Assembly (NCBI GenBank): GCA_902495705.1
Contig: CABUXT010000007.1
Coordinates: 14,247-78,246, forward strand
DNA length: 64,000 bases
Source: an uncultured cyanobacterium
Lineage (GTDB): Bacteria; Cyanobacteriota; Vampirovibrionia; Gastranaerophilales; Gastranaerophilaceae
Direction: 5' to 3'
A model generated the notes under the pieces. That model was not told where the DNA came from. It saw nothing but the letters and a program-made list of their open reading frames with translations, and made no database searches. Positions 1 to 8,138 of this stretch are shown one piece after another; within the stretch, counting starts at the first letter, position 1, and every line of letters begins with the position of its first letter. Both the position numbers and the translations under genes were made by a program.

Positions 1-122
1 CTGAAACAGGCGGTAAAAATGTCTCAGGTCTACACTGGGATATGATTAAGAACATGAAAAACGGTGGTAAGATTTACGCCGATGGCAAGTTGATTTACGA
101 AAACGGAAAAATGATTATATAA
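1..122 (+). CDS. M29-family aminopeptidase, C-terminal fragment
   Basis: The window opens inside a gene; the frame starting at base 3 gives about 39 residues ending in TAA at 120-122. The visible end contains SGLHWDMI and [16 protein letters not shown], which match the C-terminal end of metal-dependent M29 aminopeptidases (AmpS/PepS/thermophilic aminopeptidase II type), where the HWD histidine helps bind the metal pair. These enzymes release N-terminal residues from peptides in the cytoplasm. Only the tail is visible, so the length and the remaining catalytic residues cannot be judged. A strong hairpin follows directly. Confidence 0.6.
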   Translation, partial: ETGGKNVSGLHWDMIKNMKNGGKIYADGKLIYENGKMII

Positions 123-128
123 ATTTGT

Positions 129-152
129 ATGTCCGCCCATTAGGGCGGACAT
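129..152 (+). terminator. Hairpin terminator after the aminopeptidase
   Basis: A perfect 10-bp stem, ATGTCCGCCC paired with GGGCGGACAT around a 4-nt loop, lies 7 nt after the stop codon and is followed by a T-rich stretch. Its position and GC-rich stem fit intrinsic termination. Confidence 0.75.
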
Positions 153-193
153 CTTATATTTCAATCAAGTTCATCGTGACAATGTTGATTTAA

Positions 194-560
194 TTGTCGG
201 CTTGGTAAAGCCGACCTACAGATGTCACCCTGAACTCGTTTCAGGGTCTCCAATATTACAAATATCACATAAGACTAATATGTTTTATTTGAGATGCTGA
301 AACAAGTTCAGCATGACTAAAATCAAATTGATAGATTCTGAATAGGATAAAATCTACGTTGCTACGCAACTTGATTTTTAATCCTTTCAGAATGACATTA
401 TAAAAAATCATGTCATTACGAGGAGCCTTGTTTTACAAATGGAATAATAGTCGCTACAGCGCGACGTAGTAATCCCCTGCAAGCCTTGTTGTGGATTACC
501 ACGTCACTTCGTCAATACCAATAATACATTTGCAAGTAAACTTTCCTCGTAATGACATAT
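194..560. repeat. Intergenic cluster of modular palindromic repeats
   Basis: The gap 153-614 holds no convincing gene. It contains, in order: a hairpin GTCGGCTT/AAGCCGAC (196-215); a hairpin ACCCTGAA/TTCAGGGT with a 5-nt loop (227-247); an A/T-rich linker of about 45 nt; a hairpin ATGCTGAA/TTCAGCAT (294-314); a long hairpin with outer arms ATTCTGAA/TTCAGAAT and an inner pair GGATAAAATC/GATTTTTAATCC (335-393); and a large palindrome with arms TGTCATTACGAGGA and TCCTCGTAATGACA (411-557). The same modules recur in most other large gaps of the window. Confidence 0.85.
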
Positions 561-614
561 TCCGAATGACAGGTTTTCCTTGTTCATAATAACCCCTCTT
601 CTCCACTCCGTATT

Positions 615-671
615 TTTGCTGAGAATATGAAATTTTGTAAACAAAAATTTCATATTCTCAGCAAATTTTTT
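615..671 (+). terminator. 22-bp perfect hairpin with T-run ahead of the gene at 710
   Basis: Arms 615-636 and 644-665 are perfectly complementary over 22 bp around a 7-nt loop and are followed by six T residues. The structure ends only 45 bp before the ATG at 710. It could terminate read-through from upstream or act as an attenuator in the 5' leader of that gene. It does not belong to the CTGAA repeat family. Confidence 0.5.
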
Positions 672-709
672 CTTCACGCGTTTTAATACAAAAAAATAGG
701 AGTATAAAA

Positions 710-1960
710 ATGCAAGTATCAAGAATACAATCATTTAATTACACAAACTTCAATAATATAAAAGGGGCGCAGAACGACCATAATATTAATTTGAGAGGCG
801 CAGACCTCCCAATTAAAAAAGATTTAACTAAAATACCTATAGATTTTAAATACGGAGCAAACATCCATTTTGGCGAATACATCGACCCAAAAAGAACCGT
901 TCCGCATATCGATTACGAAGAATTTTTGGCACTCAGCGAGCCAAGGAAAAAAAGGTTAAGAGCAAGATATAAAACTTTCTTATCACGAAAAAATAACCAA
1001 AAAGGATTGTATGACAACAAATACACTTCTACTCCACTTTCATGCGACTCTACAATAAATTCGTTCTTTGATATTGCTAAAATGTATAGCCAATACAAAG
1101 GTCAACCGATTATTTGTCTTGGCAGAAGTCCAAAGTGGTTTTTAAATACTTCTTTATGGATGAAAGACGGTATTGATGGATATGATTTTGTTGCATTTTC
1201 AAAATTTTGGTACAGACCTGACCCGGTTGATGGTATAAAATTAGTACCGAGTATGGCTCCAACACCAAAAGAAGAAAAGACCTATAGAAAATATTTAGAC
1301 AGAGTTCAAGCTGACCCTAAATCAATTGTAGCCTTCCATGAGGCAACAGGCAAAAAAACAATTATCACAGACTTTATCGCAACAGGTAAAGGTGCCTGCT
1401 CATTCCTTGATATTATGGGGCGTTATGCCAAGGATGAAGGAATATTAGAAAAATTTGCAAAATCTATTGAATTTGTCGGAATCGGCTCAATGGACTATTT
1501 AGAAGATTTATACCCATACGCAGATGAAATCTCAGTTCCAAGCGTTCCAATGCCTCCGGTATTGCAAAAATACGGACGAGAAATTAAACAAACATTCTAT
1601 AACATAAAAAATTACGCAATGTTCAATGACATGTTAATGAACCAAAACGTAAATGAATGTCGTTCCAGTTATTATCCGCACCAAGCTTGGACAGTTTATC
1701 AGCCTGACAAATTCAAGACAGGTTTGATTAAAGATATGAGCAAAGTTAAGGAAATCAGGGAATCTATTCCAACGAAAAAAGGCGACAGTATGTCACACTT
1801 TACCCCTGCAATGTTTGATTTCCGCAACCTGTTGAGTTTCCACATCTTTGACGAACTGGATAAACAAGACTTATTGATTGACAAAACTGAACGCGAAAAA
1901 GCAAAAATAAGGTACAAAGCGACAAAACGATTTGTCCGCGAACTTAAAAAAGCATTTTAA
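710..1960 (+). CDS. Unknown protein, 416 aa
   Basis: A full-length gene with a good ribosome binding site (TAGGAG, 9 nt before the ATG). I do not recognise the family. The protein is soluble-looking, basic, and lacks a signal peptide or membrane segment. A central stretch IITDFIATGKGACSF (about residues 222-236) resembles the PRPP loop of type I phosphoribosyltransferases (hydrophobic strand, acidic residue, TG followed by a small residue), but the usual second acidic residue is not obvious, so this is only a hint. The N-terminus is Asn/Tyr/Phe-rich (SFNYTNFNN), like some other unknown proteins here. It stands alone between a hairpin and a bidirectional terminator. Confidence 0.8.
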   Translation: MQVSRIQSFNYTNFNNIKGAQNDHNINLRGADLPIKKDLTKIPIDFKYGANIHFGEYIDPKRTVPHIDYEEFLALSEPRKKRLRARYKTFLSRKNNQKGLYDNKYTSTPLSCDSTINSFFDIAKMYSQYKGQPIICLGRSPKWFLNTSLWMKDGIDGYDFVAFSKFWYRPDPVDGIKLVPSMAPTPKEEKTYRKYLDRVQADPKSIVAFHEATGKKTIITDFIATGKGACSFLDIMGRYAKDEGILEKFAKSIEFVGIGSMDYLEDLYPYADEISVPSVPMPPVLQKYGREIKQTFYNIKNYAMFNDMLMNQNVNECRSSYYPHQAWTVYQPDKFKTGLIKDMSKVKEIRESIPTKKGDSMSHFTPAMFDFRNLLSFHIFDELDKQDLLIDKTEREKAKIRYKATKRFVRELKKAF

Positions 1961-1963
1961 TAC

Positions 1964-2001
1964 AAAAACCGCCTTTGAAAAAATTTTCAAAGGCGGTTTT
2001 T
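1964..2001. terminator. Bidirectional terminator between convergent genes
   Basis: Stem ACCGCCTTTGAAAA paired with TTTTCAAAGGCGGT, flanked by A-run and T-run. It starts 3 bp after the stop of the 416-aa gene and lies 20 bp from the end of the converging gene, so it can serve both strands. Confidence 0.9.
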
Positions 2002-2020
2002 AGTAATAATTTTTACAATA

Positions 2021-2557
2021 TTAATGAGTTTTCAAAAAATCAACTAGAGATGTCCAAGGAGTATTCTTAACATTAGCATCTTGAACATAAGAATCTAAGT
2101 GTGGAAATGATTTGCATTCTTTTAAATGTCCATACATTTGAACCGATTTTCCATTCGGTGTAAGCCCAACTCTTAGAGCCTCTCTAAAATTTCCTTTTAA
2201 AAATTCCTTAGAAACCTCTTTTGAGTTAAATGCATAAGAAGTAGAAGTACCGTTTTTCAAATCTTTTATATCCCAAGAACTTCCATTATATCGATTATAG
2301 ACAAAATTTTTATCCGCTTTAGACCAATTTTCTTTTCTCATTGTTCTAACTGCAGATTTTGGAATAGAGCTTTTATCAAGAATAACTTTTCTTAATTCCT
2401 TAGTAACATTACCCTTAGAATCAACAAATTTAAAATTTATAACCTGTTGAATTCCCTTTGCGTTTTTACCTGCGCCAACATGAAAAGCTGTTTCAACAAC
2501 ACTTTTAAAAACCTTGTTTCCTCGCAAAGTACCAATTAATTTCATAGCAACTGACAT
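2021..2557 (-). CDS. Unknown protein, 178 aa
   Basis: Not recognised. The start is placed at the ATG at 2557 because GAAAGGGG lies about 8 nt upstream; an ATG 12 codons earlier has no such site and would put the Shine-Dalgarno inside the gene. The protein is basic, has no signal peptide or membrane helix, and looks globular. It lies downstream of and in the same direction as the 110-aa gene at 2645-2977, separated by a hairpin at 2607-2635, and may be its operon partner. Confidence 0.7.
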   Translation of the reverse strand: MSVAMKLIGTLRGNKVFKSVVETAFHVGAGKNAKGIQQVINFKFVDSKGNVTKELRKVILDKSSIPKSAVRTMRKENWSKADKNFVYNRYNGSSWDIKDLKNGTSTSYAFNSKEVSKEFLKGNFREALRVGLTPNGKSVQMYGHLKECKSFPHLDSYVQDANVKNTPWTSLVDFLKTH

Positions 2558-2606
2558 ATCATTTTCCCCTTTCAATATAAATTCCCTAAACAAATTTTTT
2601 ATTTTC

Positions 2607-2635
2607 TTCGCAAAAGGGTGAAACCCTTTTGCGAA
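2607..2635 (-). terminator. Hairpin between two unknown minus-strand genes
   Basis: Perfect 13-bp stem TTCGCAAAAGGGT / ACCCTTTTGCGAA with a 3-nt loop, 9 bp after the stop of the 110-aa gene. The downstream minus-strand sequence is A-rich rather than a clean T-run, so it may be a weak or partial terminator or an mRNA-stabilising hairpin within an operon. Confidence 0.5.
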
Positions 2636-2644
2636 TTATAATTA

Positions 2645-2977
2645 TTACCATTTGATATTTAAACTTCTTGTAAATTGTCTTTCACCTTTAGCATTATGCT
2701 GTTCAACTTGATAAGGTTTACCATTTTTATCAACATCAATATATGTATAGCCTCCATCATTTCCTCGTGTTACATAATAACCTTTGCCCATACTTTTTCG
2801 ATATTCATATAGTTGGTCTCCATATCTATCAAAAGCAATATAACCCATTTCCGTTTTTACTTTTTTCTTAACCAAACTTTCTCTTTTCTTAAAGTCATGA
2901 TAGCGTTCATACGCCCTATCAGTATTATTATCCCTTTTCAAGGCATTAGGTCTGTTACCGTCCAATCTTAAACTCAT
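2645..2977 (-). CDS. Unknown basic protein, 110 aa
   Basis: Not recognised. A small, strongly charged protein (Lys/Arg/Asp/Tyr-rich) with a coiled-coil-like basic N-terminal half and a YDVDKNGKPY-type loop near the C-terminus; no signal peptide. A ribosome binding site (GAAAGGAG) precedes the ATG. It is transcribed from a promoter at 3081-3108 that closely resembles the one of the 115-aa gene at 43165-43512, so the two genes are probably co-regulated even though the proteins are not obviously similar. Confidence 0.65.
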   Translation of the reverse strand: MSLRLDGNRPNALKRDNNTDRAYERYHDFKKRESLVKKKVKTEMGYIAFDRYGDQLYEYRKSMGKGYYVTRGNDGGYTYIDVDKNGKPYQVEQHNAKGERQFTRSLNIKW

Positions 2978-3055
2978 AAAATACTCCTTTCAAAATCTTC
3001 ATATCTGCTATCGTGTTTACATAGATATTAAAAATTTTTGAAAAGAATAATTGCC

Positions 3056-3075
3056 CCTATCCTATCCTATCCTAT
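3056..3075. repeat. Four tandem copies of a 5-bp unit (CCTAT) at a transcription start
   Basis: Four exact head-to-tail CCTAT units (minus strand ATAGG), bordered by CCC and AGGG so that the whole forms a CCCTAT/ATAGGG hairpin. They begin just downstream of the predicted -10 box of the 110-aa gene, i.e. at or immediately after the transcription start. Confidence 0.8.
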
Positions 3076-3080
3076 AGGGC

Positions 3081-3108
3081 ATTATAATGGGAACTCAGCC
3101 ACTTTAAA
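3081..3108 (-). promoter_or_regulatory. Promoter of the 110-aa unknown gene (TTTAAA-16-TATAAT)
   Basis: On the minus strand TTTAAA (3103-3108), 16 bp, TATAAT (3081-3086) followed by GCCC. The same -35, spacer length, -10 and following GCCC occur upstream of the gene at 43165-43512. Confidence 0.65.
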
Positions 3109-3162
3109 TTCATATTAACATTTCTTAATAATTATTTTTTATGTTAAGTTTTGTACCGAATT

Positions 3163-3546
3163 TGTCATTCTGAAAGCTTAGAAAATTTGCGTGAAGTACG
3201 AACGCATAATTTTCTTGCTATTCAGAATCTATCAATGTTGATTATCAGGAATTTACTGGTGGGCTAGTGAGCCCACCCTACTTCTTGAATAGGATAAAAT
3301 CTACGTTGCTATGCTCCTTGATTTTTAATCCTTTCTGAACGACACTTCCCATCTTGTCATGCTGAACTGCGGATTTTGGCAAGTGCGCCGTGTGAACGAA
3401 GTGAACCCAGCACGTCTTGGCGAGAGCTGCGTTGAGCCGGTCGAGCCACCAATAATCCAAGACTGTTTCAGCATCTCAAATAAAACATATTAGTCTTATA
3501 TAAAACTTGTAATATTTGAGACCCTGAAACAAGTTCTGGGTGACAT
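3163..3546. repeat. Cluster of modular palindromic repeats
   Basis: No gene is credible here. In order: a long hairpin TTCTGAA/TTCAGAA with an inner AGCTTAGAAAATTT arm (3163-3230); a hairpin GGTGGGCT/AGCCCACC (about 3256-3276); a degenerate GGATAAAATC element (about 3283-3345); a 116-nt element with arms ATGCTGAA (3359-3366) and TTCAGCAT (3467-3474) whose loop begins CTGCGGATTTTGG; the conserved A/T-rich linker; and a hairpin CCCTGAA...TTCTGGG (about 3519-3541) with one mismatch. The CTGCGGATTTTGG loop recurs at 38509-38692 on a different stem. Confidence 0.85.
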
Positions 3547-3571
3547 ACTTAACACAAAGGATACAATCAAA

Positions 3572-3609
3572 CAAAAAAACAAGAACCAACCTTGCGGTTG
3601 GTTCTTGTT
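3572..3609 (-). terminator. Terminator of the ribosomal protein operon
   Basis: Stem AACAAGAACCAACC / GGTTGGTTCTTGTT with loop TTGC, 22 bp after the rpsI stop, followed on the minus strand by a run of seven T. A classic intrinsic terminator. Confidence 0.9.
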
Positions 3610-3631
3610 GAAATCCTTGGTAATATAAAGA

Positions 3632-4024
3632 TTAACGTTTTGAGAATTGGAATCTCTTACGAGCTCTTTTTCTACCATATTTTTTACGTTCTTTAACACG
3701 TGGGTCTCTTGTTAATAAACCTTCTAATTTAAGAACGTTTTTGAATTCTTCGTTAGATTTAACCAATGCTCTTGAAATACCATGTCTGATAGCACCACAT
3801 TGTGATACAACACCGCCACCAACAGCTTTAACTCTAACATCATATCTGTCTTGAGTTTCAGTCAAAACAAGTGGTCTGTAAACTAACATTTCGATTGCAG
3901 GTCTGTTTCCGATGTAATCAGTTAATTTTTTACCGTTTACGAAAATTCTGCCGCTGCCTTTTACTAATTTTACAACTGCAATAGAGGTTTTTCTACGGCC
4001 TGTTGCTTTAATTTCATCTGCCAT
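3632..4024 (-). CDS. rpsI: 30S ribosomal protein S9
   Basis: 130 aa, the usual length. It shows the S9 pattern throughout: [11 protein letters not shown] near the N-terminus, the central [19 protein letters not shown], and the basic tail [15 protein letters not shown] that reaches toward the P-site tRNA in the small subunit. Its ATG overlaps the rplM stop codon (TAATG), so the two are translationally coupled, as in most bacteria where L13 and S9 form a pair. It is the last gene of the operon and is followed by a strong terminator. Confidence 0.98.
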   Translation of the reverse strand: MADEIKATGRRKTSIAVVKLVKGSGRIFVNGKKLTDYIGNRPAIEMLVYRPLVLTETQDRYDVRVKAVGGGVVSQCGAIRHGISRALVKSNEEFKNVLKLEGLLTRDPRVKERKKYGRKRARKRFQFSKR

Positions 4025-4461
4025 TATTTAGCCTCCTTTTCTAATACGATTGGTTTTTGAGCTGCATGTGGGTGTTCAGCTCCAGCATATACTTTCAATT
4101 TGTTGAATTGTTCAGCACCCAATGTGTTGTGTTGCAACATACCGCGTACAGCATGTTCGATAACGATTCTTGGGTCTTTTTCCATCAATTCTTTGAAACT
4201 AGCTGATTTCAAGCCACCTGGGTAACCAGTGTGGTGTAGATAAATTTTATCAGTTTCTTTTTTACCTGTAACTTTCACTTTAGCAGCGTTGATAACGATA
4301 ACGAAATCACCTGTATCAACGTTTGGAGTGTATTCAGGTTTGTTTTTTCCTCTCAAAATGTTAGCAACTCTAACAGCCAAGCGACCTAATGTTTCGCCGT
4401 CTGCATCAATTACATACCATTTTCTTTCTACTTCAAGAGGTTTTGCTGAATATGTTTTCAT
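4024..4461 (-). CDS. rplM: 50S ribosomal protein L13
   Basis: 145 aa, typical for L13. Visible family features are [25 protein letters not shown] at the start, the [18 protein letters not shown] strand region, and [13 protein letters not shown]. It binds 23S rRNA early in large-subunit assembly. It lies 20 bp after truA and overlaps rpsI by one base; the truA-rplM-rpsI order is common in cyanobacteria and Firmicutes. Confidence 0.98.
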   Translation of the reverse strand: MKTYSAKPLEVERKWYVIDADGETLGRLAVRVANILRGKNKPEYTPNVDTGDFVIVINAAKVKVTGKKETDKIYLHHTGYPGGLKSASFKELMEKDPRIVIEHAVRGMLQHNTLGAEQFNKLKVYAGAEHPHAAQKPIVLEKEAK

Positions 4462-4481
4462 TGCATTTCTCCGTTTATAAT

Positions 4482-5249
4482 TTAGTACATTACTTTCATC
4501 AATGTTAATCCGTATGGACTAACTGTCATTCCCGCCTTTTGACGGTTTTTAGCATCCAAAACTTCTTTCATGTGTTCAGGAGCCAAGTTGTGCCCTTCTA
4601 TTTCTAAAAGGGTTCCGACAATTGTTCTCACCATATTGTATAGAAAACGATTTCCTACGATATCGATAATCACCTTGTCGCCGACCTTTGAAACTTTCGC
4701 CTCATATATAGTACAAATTTTGCTTGGGTTAAGCGTTCCGGAACTTTTGAAACTCGAAAAGTCATGTTCACCAAGAAGATAATTCAAAGATTTTTGCATC
4801 CTTTCAACATCTGTTTTGAATTTCACCCTCAACAAATCACCATCAAAAGCATTTTTACAACGTCTGTTTACAAATTCAAACCTGTAATAACGTCTCTTTG
4901 CCGACTTTTGAGCATGAAATCTTTCATCCACAACTTCCAAATCCGAAACCGAAATATCATCAGGTAAAATTTCATTTATTGAATAGAGAAACTTTGAAGC
5001 AACAATTGTTTCATCAGTATCAAAATGAACCACCTGACCCAAAGAATTTACTCCTTTGTCGGTTCTTCCGGAAAATATTGTCCTAATCGGTCGATTATTA
5101 TTTGCAGCCCTGCTGCGTATCAAAGTACAAAGTGCCTTTTCAAGTTCTCCTTGGACTGTCGGAGAATCTATCGGGATGCCATTTTCAAATTGAATTTGGC
5201 TACCCGAGTAATTCTTTCCGATATATTGAACCTGAAATGCATAACGCAT
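4482..5249 (-). CDS. truA: tRNA pseudouridine(38-40) synthase
   Basis: About 255 aa. TruA converts uridines 38-40 of the tRNA anticodon arm to pseudouridine. The catalytic aspartate is in [17 protein letters not shown] (Asp at about residue 64), and the later RRYYRFEF and [24 protein letters not shown] segments fit the family. The ATG at 5249 is taken as start; an in-frame TTG one codon earlier is an alternative. The start lies 4 nt after the rplQ stop, so translation is probably coupled. Confidence 0.95.
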   Translation of the reverse strand: MRYAFQVQYIGKNYSGSQIQFENGIPIDSPTVQGELEKALCTLIRSRAANNNRPIRTIFSGRTDKGVNSLGQVVHFDTDETIVASKFLYSINEILPDDISVSDLEVVDERFHAQKSAKRRYYRFEFVNRRCKNAFDGDLLRVKFKTDVERMQKSLNYLLGEHDFSSFKSSGTLNPSKICTIYEAKVSKVGDKVIIDIVGNRFLYNMVRTIVGTLLEIEGHNLAPEHMKEVLDAKNRQKAGMTVSPYGLTLMKVMY

Positions 5250-5253
5250 CAAA

Positions 5254-5682
5254 TTACACCAATTGAATTAATGCCATTTCAGATGCGTCACCACGTCTTG
5301 GTGGTAAGTGGTAAATTCTTGTGTATCCACCTTTTTTATCAGAATATTGTTTTCCGATAATTACAAACAATTTTCTTAAAACTGTTTGAGATGCTAATTT
5401 TTTATCAGCTTGTGGAGCTTCAAAAACTTCACCTGTTGCCAAGTCCATATATTTACCGGTTTCTTTGTTGTAAATATATCTTGCAGCTTGACGAATTGAG
5501 TGAAGGTCACCTTTTTTTGCAAGAGTGATAATCTTTTCAGCGTATGGTTTCAATGCTTTTGCACGAGCCATAGTTGTAGTGATTTCACCGTGTACAAAAA
5601 GTTCAGTAGCTAAAGAACGCAACAAAGCTTTTCTTTGGTCTTGCGCTTTCCCTAGCGTATGTTTTTTACACATATGTCTCAT
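5254..5682 (-). CDS. rplQ: 50S ribosomal protein L17
   Basis: 142 aa. The N-terminus MRHMCKKHTLGKAQDQRKALLRSL and the ITTTMARAKALKPYAEKIITLAK segment are diagnostic of L17. The C-terminus YTRIYHLPPRRGDASEMALIQLV is also typical. L17 sits near the exit tunnel of the large subunit. It follows rpoA by 49 bp, as in the alpha operon of most bacteria. An internal insertion around residues 70-90 (YNKETGKYMDLATGEVF) makes it slightly longer than short L17 forms. Confidence 0.97.
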   Translation of the reverse strand: MRHMCKKHTLGKAQDQRKALLRSLATELFVHGEITTTMARAKALKPYAEKIITLAKKGDLHSIRQAARYIYNKETGKYMDLATGEVFEAPQADKKLASQTVLRKLFVIIGKQYSDKKGGYTRIYHLPPRRGDASEMALIQLV

Positions 5683-5731
5683 TTTTCTGTATCCTTTACT
5701 TAATTAATTGTATTTACTTTAAATAATTGGA

Positions 5732-6700
5732 TTAACCAATCATATCTTCTTCCACTGGGCTTGGAGCTAAGTCTAAACCAAAGTGGTGTAATCTTTCGAT
5801 AACTTCATCTGATGATTTTTTACCGAAGTTTTTAATATTTAACAAATCATGTTCTGATTTTTTCAACAATTCAGACATTGAATTGATACTTGCTCTTTTC
5901 AAGCAGTTATAAGCTCTTACAGATAATTCCAATTCTTCGATTGTCATTGTTGGAGCTTCTTCTTCATCAGCTTCTGATTCTTCAACTTGAACTGCAGGAG
6001 CAACTACAGGTTGACCTGTGATAGCTGCGATTTGCATAAAGTGTTCAATCAAAAGATTTGAAGCTTGGCTCAAAGCGTTTTGAACATCGATTGAACCGTT
6101 TGACCAGATTTCCAAAGTCAATTTGTCGAAGTCTAAAGCATCACCAACACGAGCACTTTCTACATTGTAGCTAACTCTTTTGATTGGCATGAATGTTGCA
6201 TCAATTGGCAATACGTCAATTGTAGCATCTTTAGCATCTCTTGGAACATCGTTAGGAACATATCCTTTACCTGTATCAACGATAACATCTGCATGGAATG
6301 AACCACCGTCAGCAACTGTACAAATTAACCAATCAGGGTTTACAACTTTAACACCTGCAGGTAATTGAATATCACTTGCTAAAACAGGACCCGGTTTGTC
6401 AACGTCAATTCTCAAGTGTTGAGATTCTTTAGAATCAGTTTTAACAACCAAACCTTTTAGGTTTAGCATAACGTCGATAACATCTTCTAAAACACCAGGA
6501 ATTGCTGTATATTCGTGAGTAATACCTTCGATTCTGGCACTTGTAACAGCTGTACCTTCAAGACTTGATAATAATACACGTCTCAAAGAGTTACCGATAG
6601 TAGTACCGAATCCTCTTTCTAACGGTTCAATTACGAATTTACCGTATTGTGAGCCGTCAGAGCTTGTTGCTGTATTAACACATTTAATTTTTAATTCCAT
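5732..6700 (-). CDS. rpoA: DNA-directed RNA polymerase subunit alpha
   Basis: 322 aa from the ATG at 6700, which has CTAGGAG upstream; a longer reading frame to 6769 would add 23 atypical residues. The N-terminal dimerisation domain shows GFGTTIGNSLRRVLLSSLEGTAV. After an acidic linker (EESEADEEEAP) comes the C-terminal DNA-contacting domain with LELSVRAYNCLKRASINSMSEL and LLNIKNFGKKSSDEV. Alpha assembles the polymerase core and its C-terminal domain contacts UP elements and activators. Confidence 0.98.
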   Translation of the reverse strand: MELKIKCVNTATSSDGSQYGKFVIEPLERGFGTTIGNSLRRVLLSSLEGTAVTSARIEGITHEYTAIPGVLEDVIDVMLNLKGLVVKTDSKESQHLRIDVDKPGPVLASDIQLPAGVKVVNPDWLICTVADGGSFHADVIVDTGKGYVPNDVPRDAKDATIDVLPIDATFMPIKRVSYNVESARVGDALDFDKLTLEIWSNGSIDVQNALSQASNLLIEHFMQIAAITGQPVVAPAVQVEESEADEEEAPTMTIEELELSVRAYNCLKRASINSMSELLKKSEHDLLNIKNFGKKSSDEVIERLHHFGLDLAPSPVEEDMIG

Positions 6701-6800
6701 ATTATTTAATCTCCTAGTTTTTCGATTAACTATTTGTTTTATGTTAGAAGTTTTGAAGAAGGGATTCAAGACTGGCTTGTATCCTATCTTCTACCTTCTA

Positions 6801-7403
6801 TTACTTAGAGTAATACTCAATTACAAGTTGTTCCTTGATTTCAGAATCTAATTCTTCTCTTTCAGGGATTCTGTCAAATGTAATTTTCAATGCTTCTTTA
6901 TCGATTGTCATCCAAGCTGGAGCACAAGCCATATCAATCATTCCGATTACATCGTTCAAGTATTTAGCACTCTTGGATTTAACTGTGATTACATCACCTG
7001 CTTTAACAAGGTATGATGGAATATCAACTTTTTTACCGTTTACAAGAACGTGACCGTGGTTTACGATTTGTCTTGTTTGTTTACGTGTAATACCGAATCC
7101 TGCTCTGAATAGAATATTATCTAATCTTGATTCAAGAAGTTGAAGTAAGATAGTACCTGTAACGCCTTTTCTTCTTGCAGCTTCATTGTAATATCTAACG
7201 AATTGTTTTTCGCTTACTAAGTATGTAAATCTGATTTTTTGTTTTTCAGCCAAGTGCAATGCGTATTCAGAAAGTTTTTTTCTAACTGCACCGTGTTGAC
7301 CTGAAGCAGTTTGTCTCATAGAAGATGTTAATTTTCTGTTTGACAAATCAGTTACTTTTTTATTTCTAAATAATTTATTAGTTGGTCCTGTATATCTTGA
7401 CAT
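6801..7403 (-). CDS. rpsD: 30S ribosomal protein S4
   Basis: 200 aa, usual length. S4 features include MSRYTGPTNKLFRNK near the start, QFVRYYNEAARRKGVTG, and the S4 RNA-binding domain LESRLDNILFRAGFG...RQIVNHGHVLVNGKKVDIPSY. S4 nucleates small-subunit assembly and in several bacteria autoregulates the alpha operon. It sits between rpsK and rpoA, separated from rpsK by a long repeat-like spacer. Confidence 0.98.
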   Translation of the reverse strand: MSRYTGPTNKLFRNKKVTDLSNRKLTSSMRQTASGQHGAVRKKLSEYALHLAEKQKIRFTYLVSEKQFVRYYNEAARRKGVTGTILLQLLESRLDNILFRAGFGITRKQTRQIVNHGHVLVNGKKVDIPSYLVKAGDVITVKSKSAKYLNDVIGMIDMACAPAWMTIDKEALKITFDRIPEREELDSEIKEQLVIEYYSK

Positions 7404-7584
7404 TTAATTTTCTCCTTTTTCTTATGTGGGGCATCTATGGTTTGCGTTTGGACTAATTCGCAAGCCCCCACTGATGTTACTAATTTGAGAGTATGAGTTT
7501 TGCCTGTCTTGAAATTTCACTTTCGTTCAGTTCAAGCGACGAAAACATCCAGTTCGTATTGCAACGCAATACAACGACACCAGA
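7404..7584 (-). repeat. Repeat-like spacer between rpsK and rpsD
   Basis: A 181-bp non-coding insert in an operon where gaps are normally short. It contains ATTTCACTTTCGTTCA followed further on by GTTCGTATTGCAACGCAATAC. A related arrangement (CATTTCACTTTCGCTTCA ... GTTCGTATTGCTAATCGCAAT) is seen in the spacer at 7972-8138, so both spacers carry diverged copies of one element. Confidence 0.6.
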
Positions 7585-7971
7585 CTATACTCTACGTTTT
7601 TTAGGTGGACGGCATCCGTTGTGAGGAATTGGAGTTACATCTTTAATTAATGTGATTTCCAAACCTGCAGCTTGGATAGCTCTGATTGCAGTTTCCCTAC
7701 CTGAACCAGGTCCTTTGATATGAACTTCAACTTTTTTCATACCTTGGTCGATTGATTTTTTAGCTACCATTTCAGCAGCAGATTGAGCTGCAAATGGAGT
7801 TCCTTTTCTAGCACCTTTAAAGCCAGAAGCACCTGCTGTTGCCCAAGCAATAGCATTACCTTGAGTATCAGTAGAAGTTACAATTGTATTATTGAAAGTT
7901 GACTGAATGTGTACAACCCCTTGCAATACATTTTTCTTTTCTTTTTTCTTAGTTTTTTGTGGTCTTGCCAT
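7585..7971 (-). CDS. rpsK: 30S ribosomal protein S11
   Basis: About 128 aa from the ATG at 7971, chosen because AAAGGA lies just upstream; an upstream in-frame start at 8022 would add 17 atypical Lys-rich residues. S11 signatures: [63 protein letters not shown] and the C-terminal [13 protein letters not shown]. It forms part of the platform of the small subunit. Confidence 0.98.
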   Translation of the reverse strand: MARPQKTKKKEKKNVLQGVVHIQSTFNNTIVTSTDTQGNAIAWATAGASGFKGARKGTPFAAQSAAEMVAKKSIDQGMKKVEVHIKGPGSGRETAIRAIQAAGLEITLIKDVTPIPHNGCRPPKKRRV

Positions 7972-8138
7972 TTCTTTATCCTTTATTTTTTTACTTTTAT
8001 ATTTCTTTTCCCGCCTGTGCAATCATAGATTGCTACGTTCATTTCACTTTCGCTTCATTCACAACGGCGGTATCGTAGTGTTTCGCCCTGTTCGTATTGC
8101 TAATCGCAATCCGATACCGGCTCACACCGGCTTACGCA
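7972..8138 (-). repeat. Repeat-like spacer between rpsM and rpsK
   Basis: 167 bp without a gene. It shares the TTCACTTTCG ... GTTCGTATTGC...CGCAAT arrangement with the spacer at 7404-7584 and contains nested inverted sequences (GGCGGTATCG / CCGATACCGG). The rpsK ribosome binding site lies at its end. Confidence 0.55.

Noticed and set aside
194..560. Clusters of short repeats considered as CRISPR arrays
   Set aside because: Hairpins differ in stem and loop, have irregular spacing, and no cas gene is present anywhere in the window.
504..734. Minus-strand reading frame of 76 codons
   Set aside because: It runs through the 22-bp hairpin and the TCATTACGAGG palindrome and into the start of the gene at 710; composition follows the repeats and there is no ribosome binding site.
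3278..3460. Minus-strand frame of 60 codons
   Set aside because: Lies wholly within the palindromic repeat loop; a similar frame at 38470-38670 exists only because the loop is repeated.
6701..6769. Longer N-terminus of RpoA starting at 6769
   Set aside because: The added 23 residues do not match RpoA and would place the strong CTAGGAG site inside the gene.
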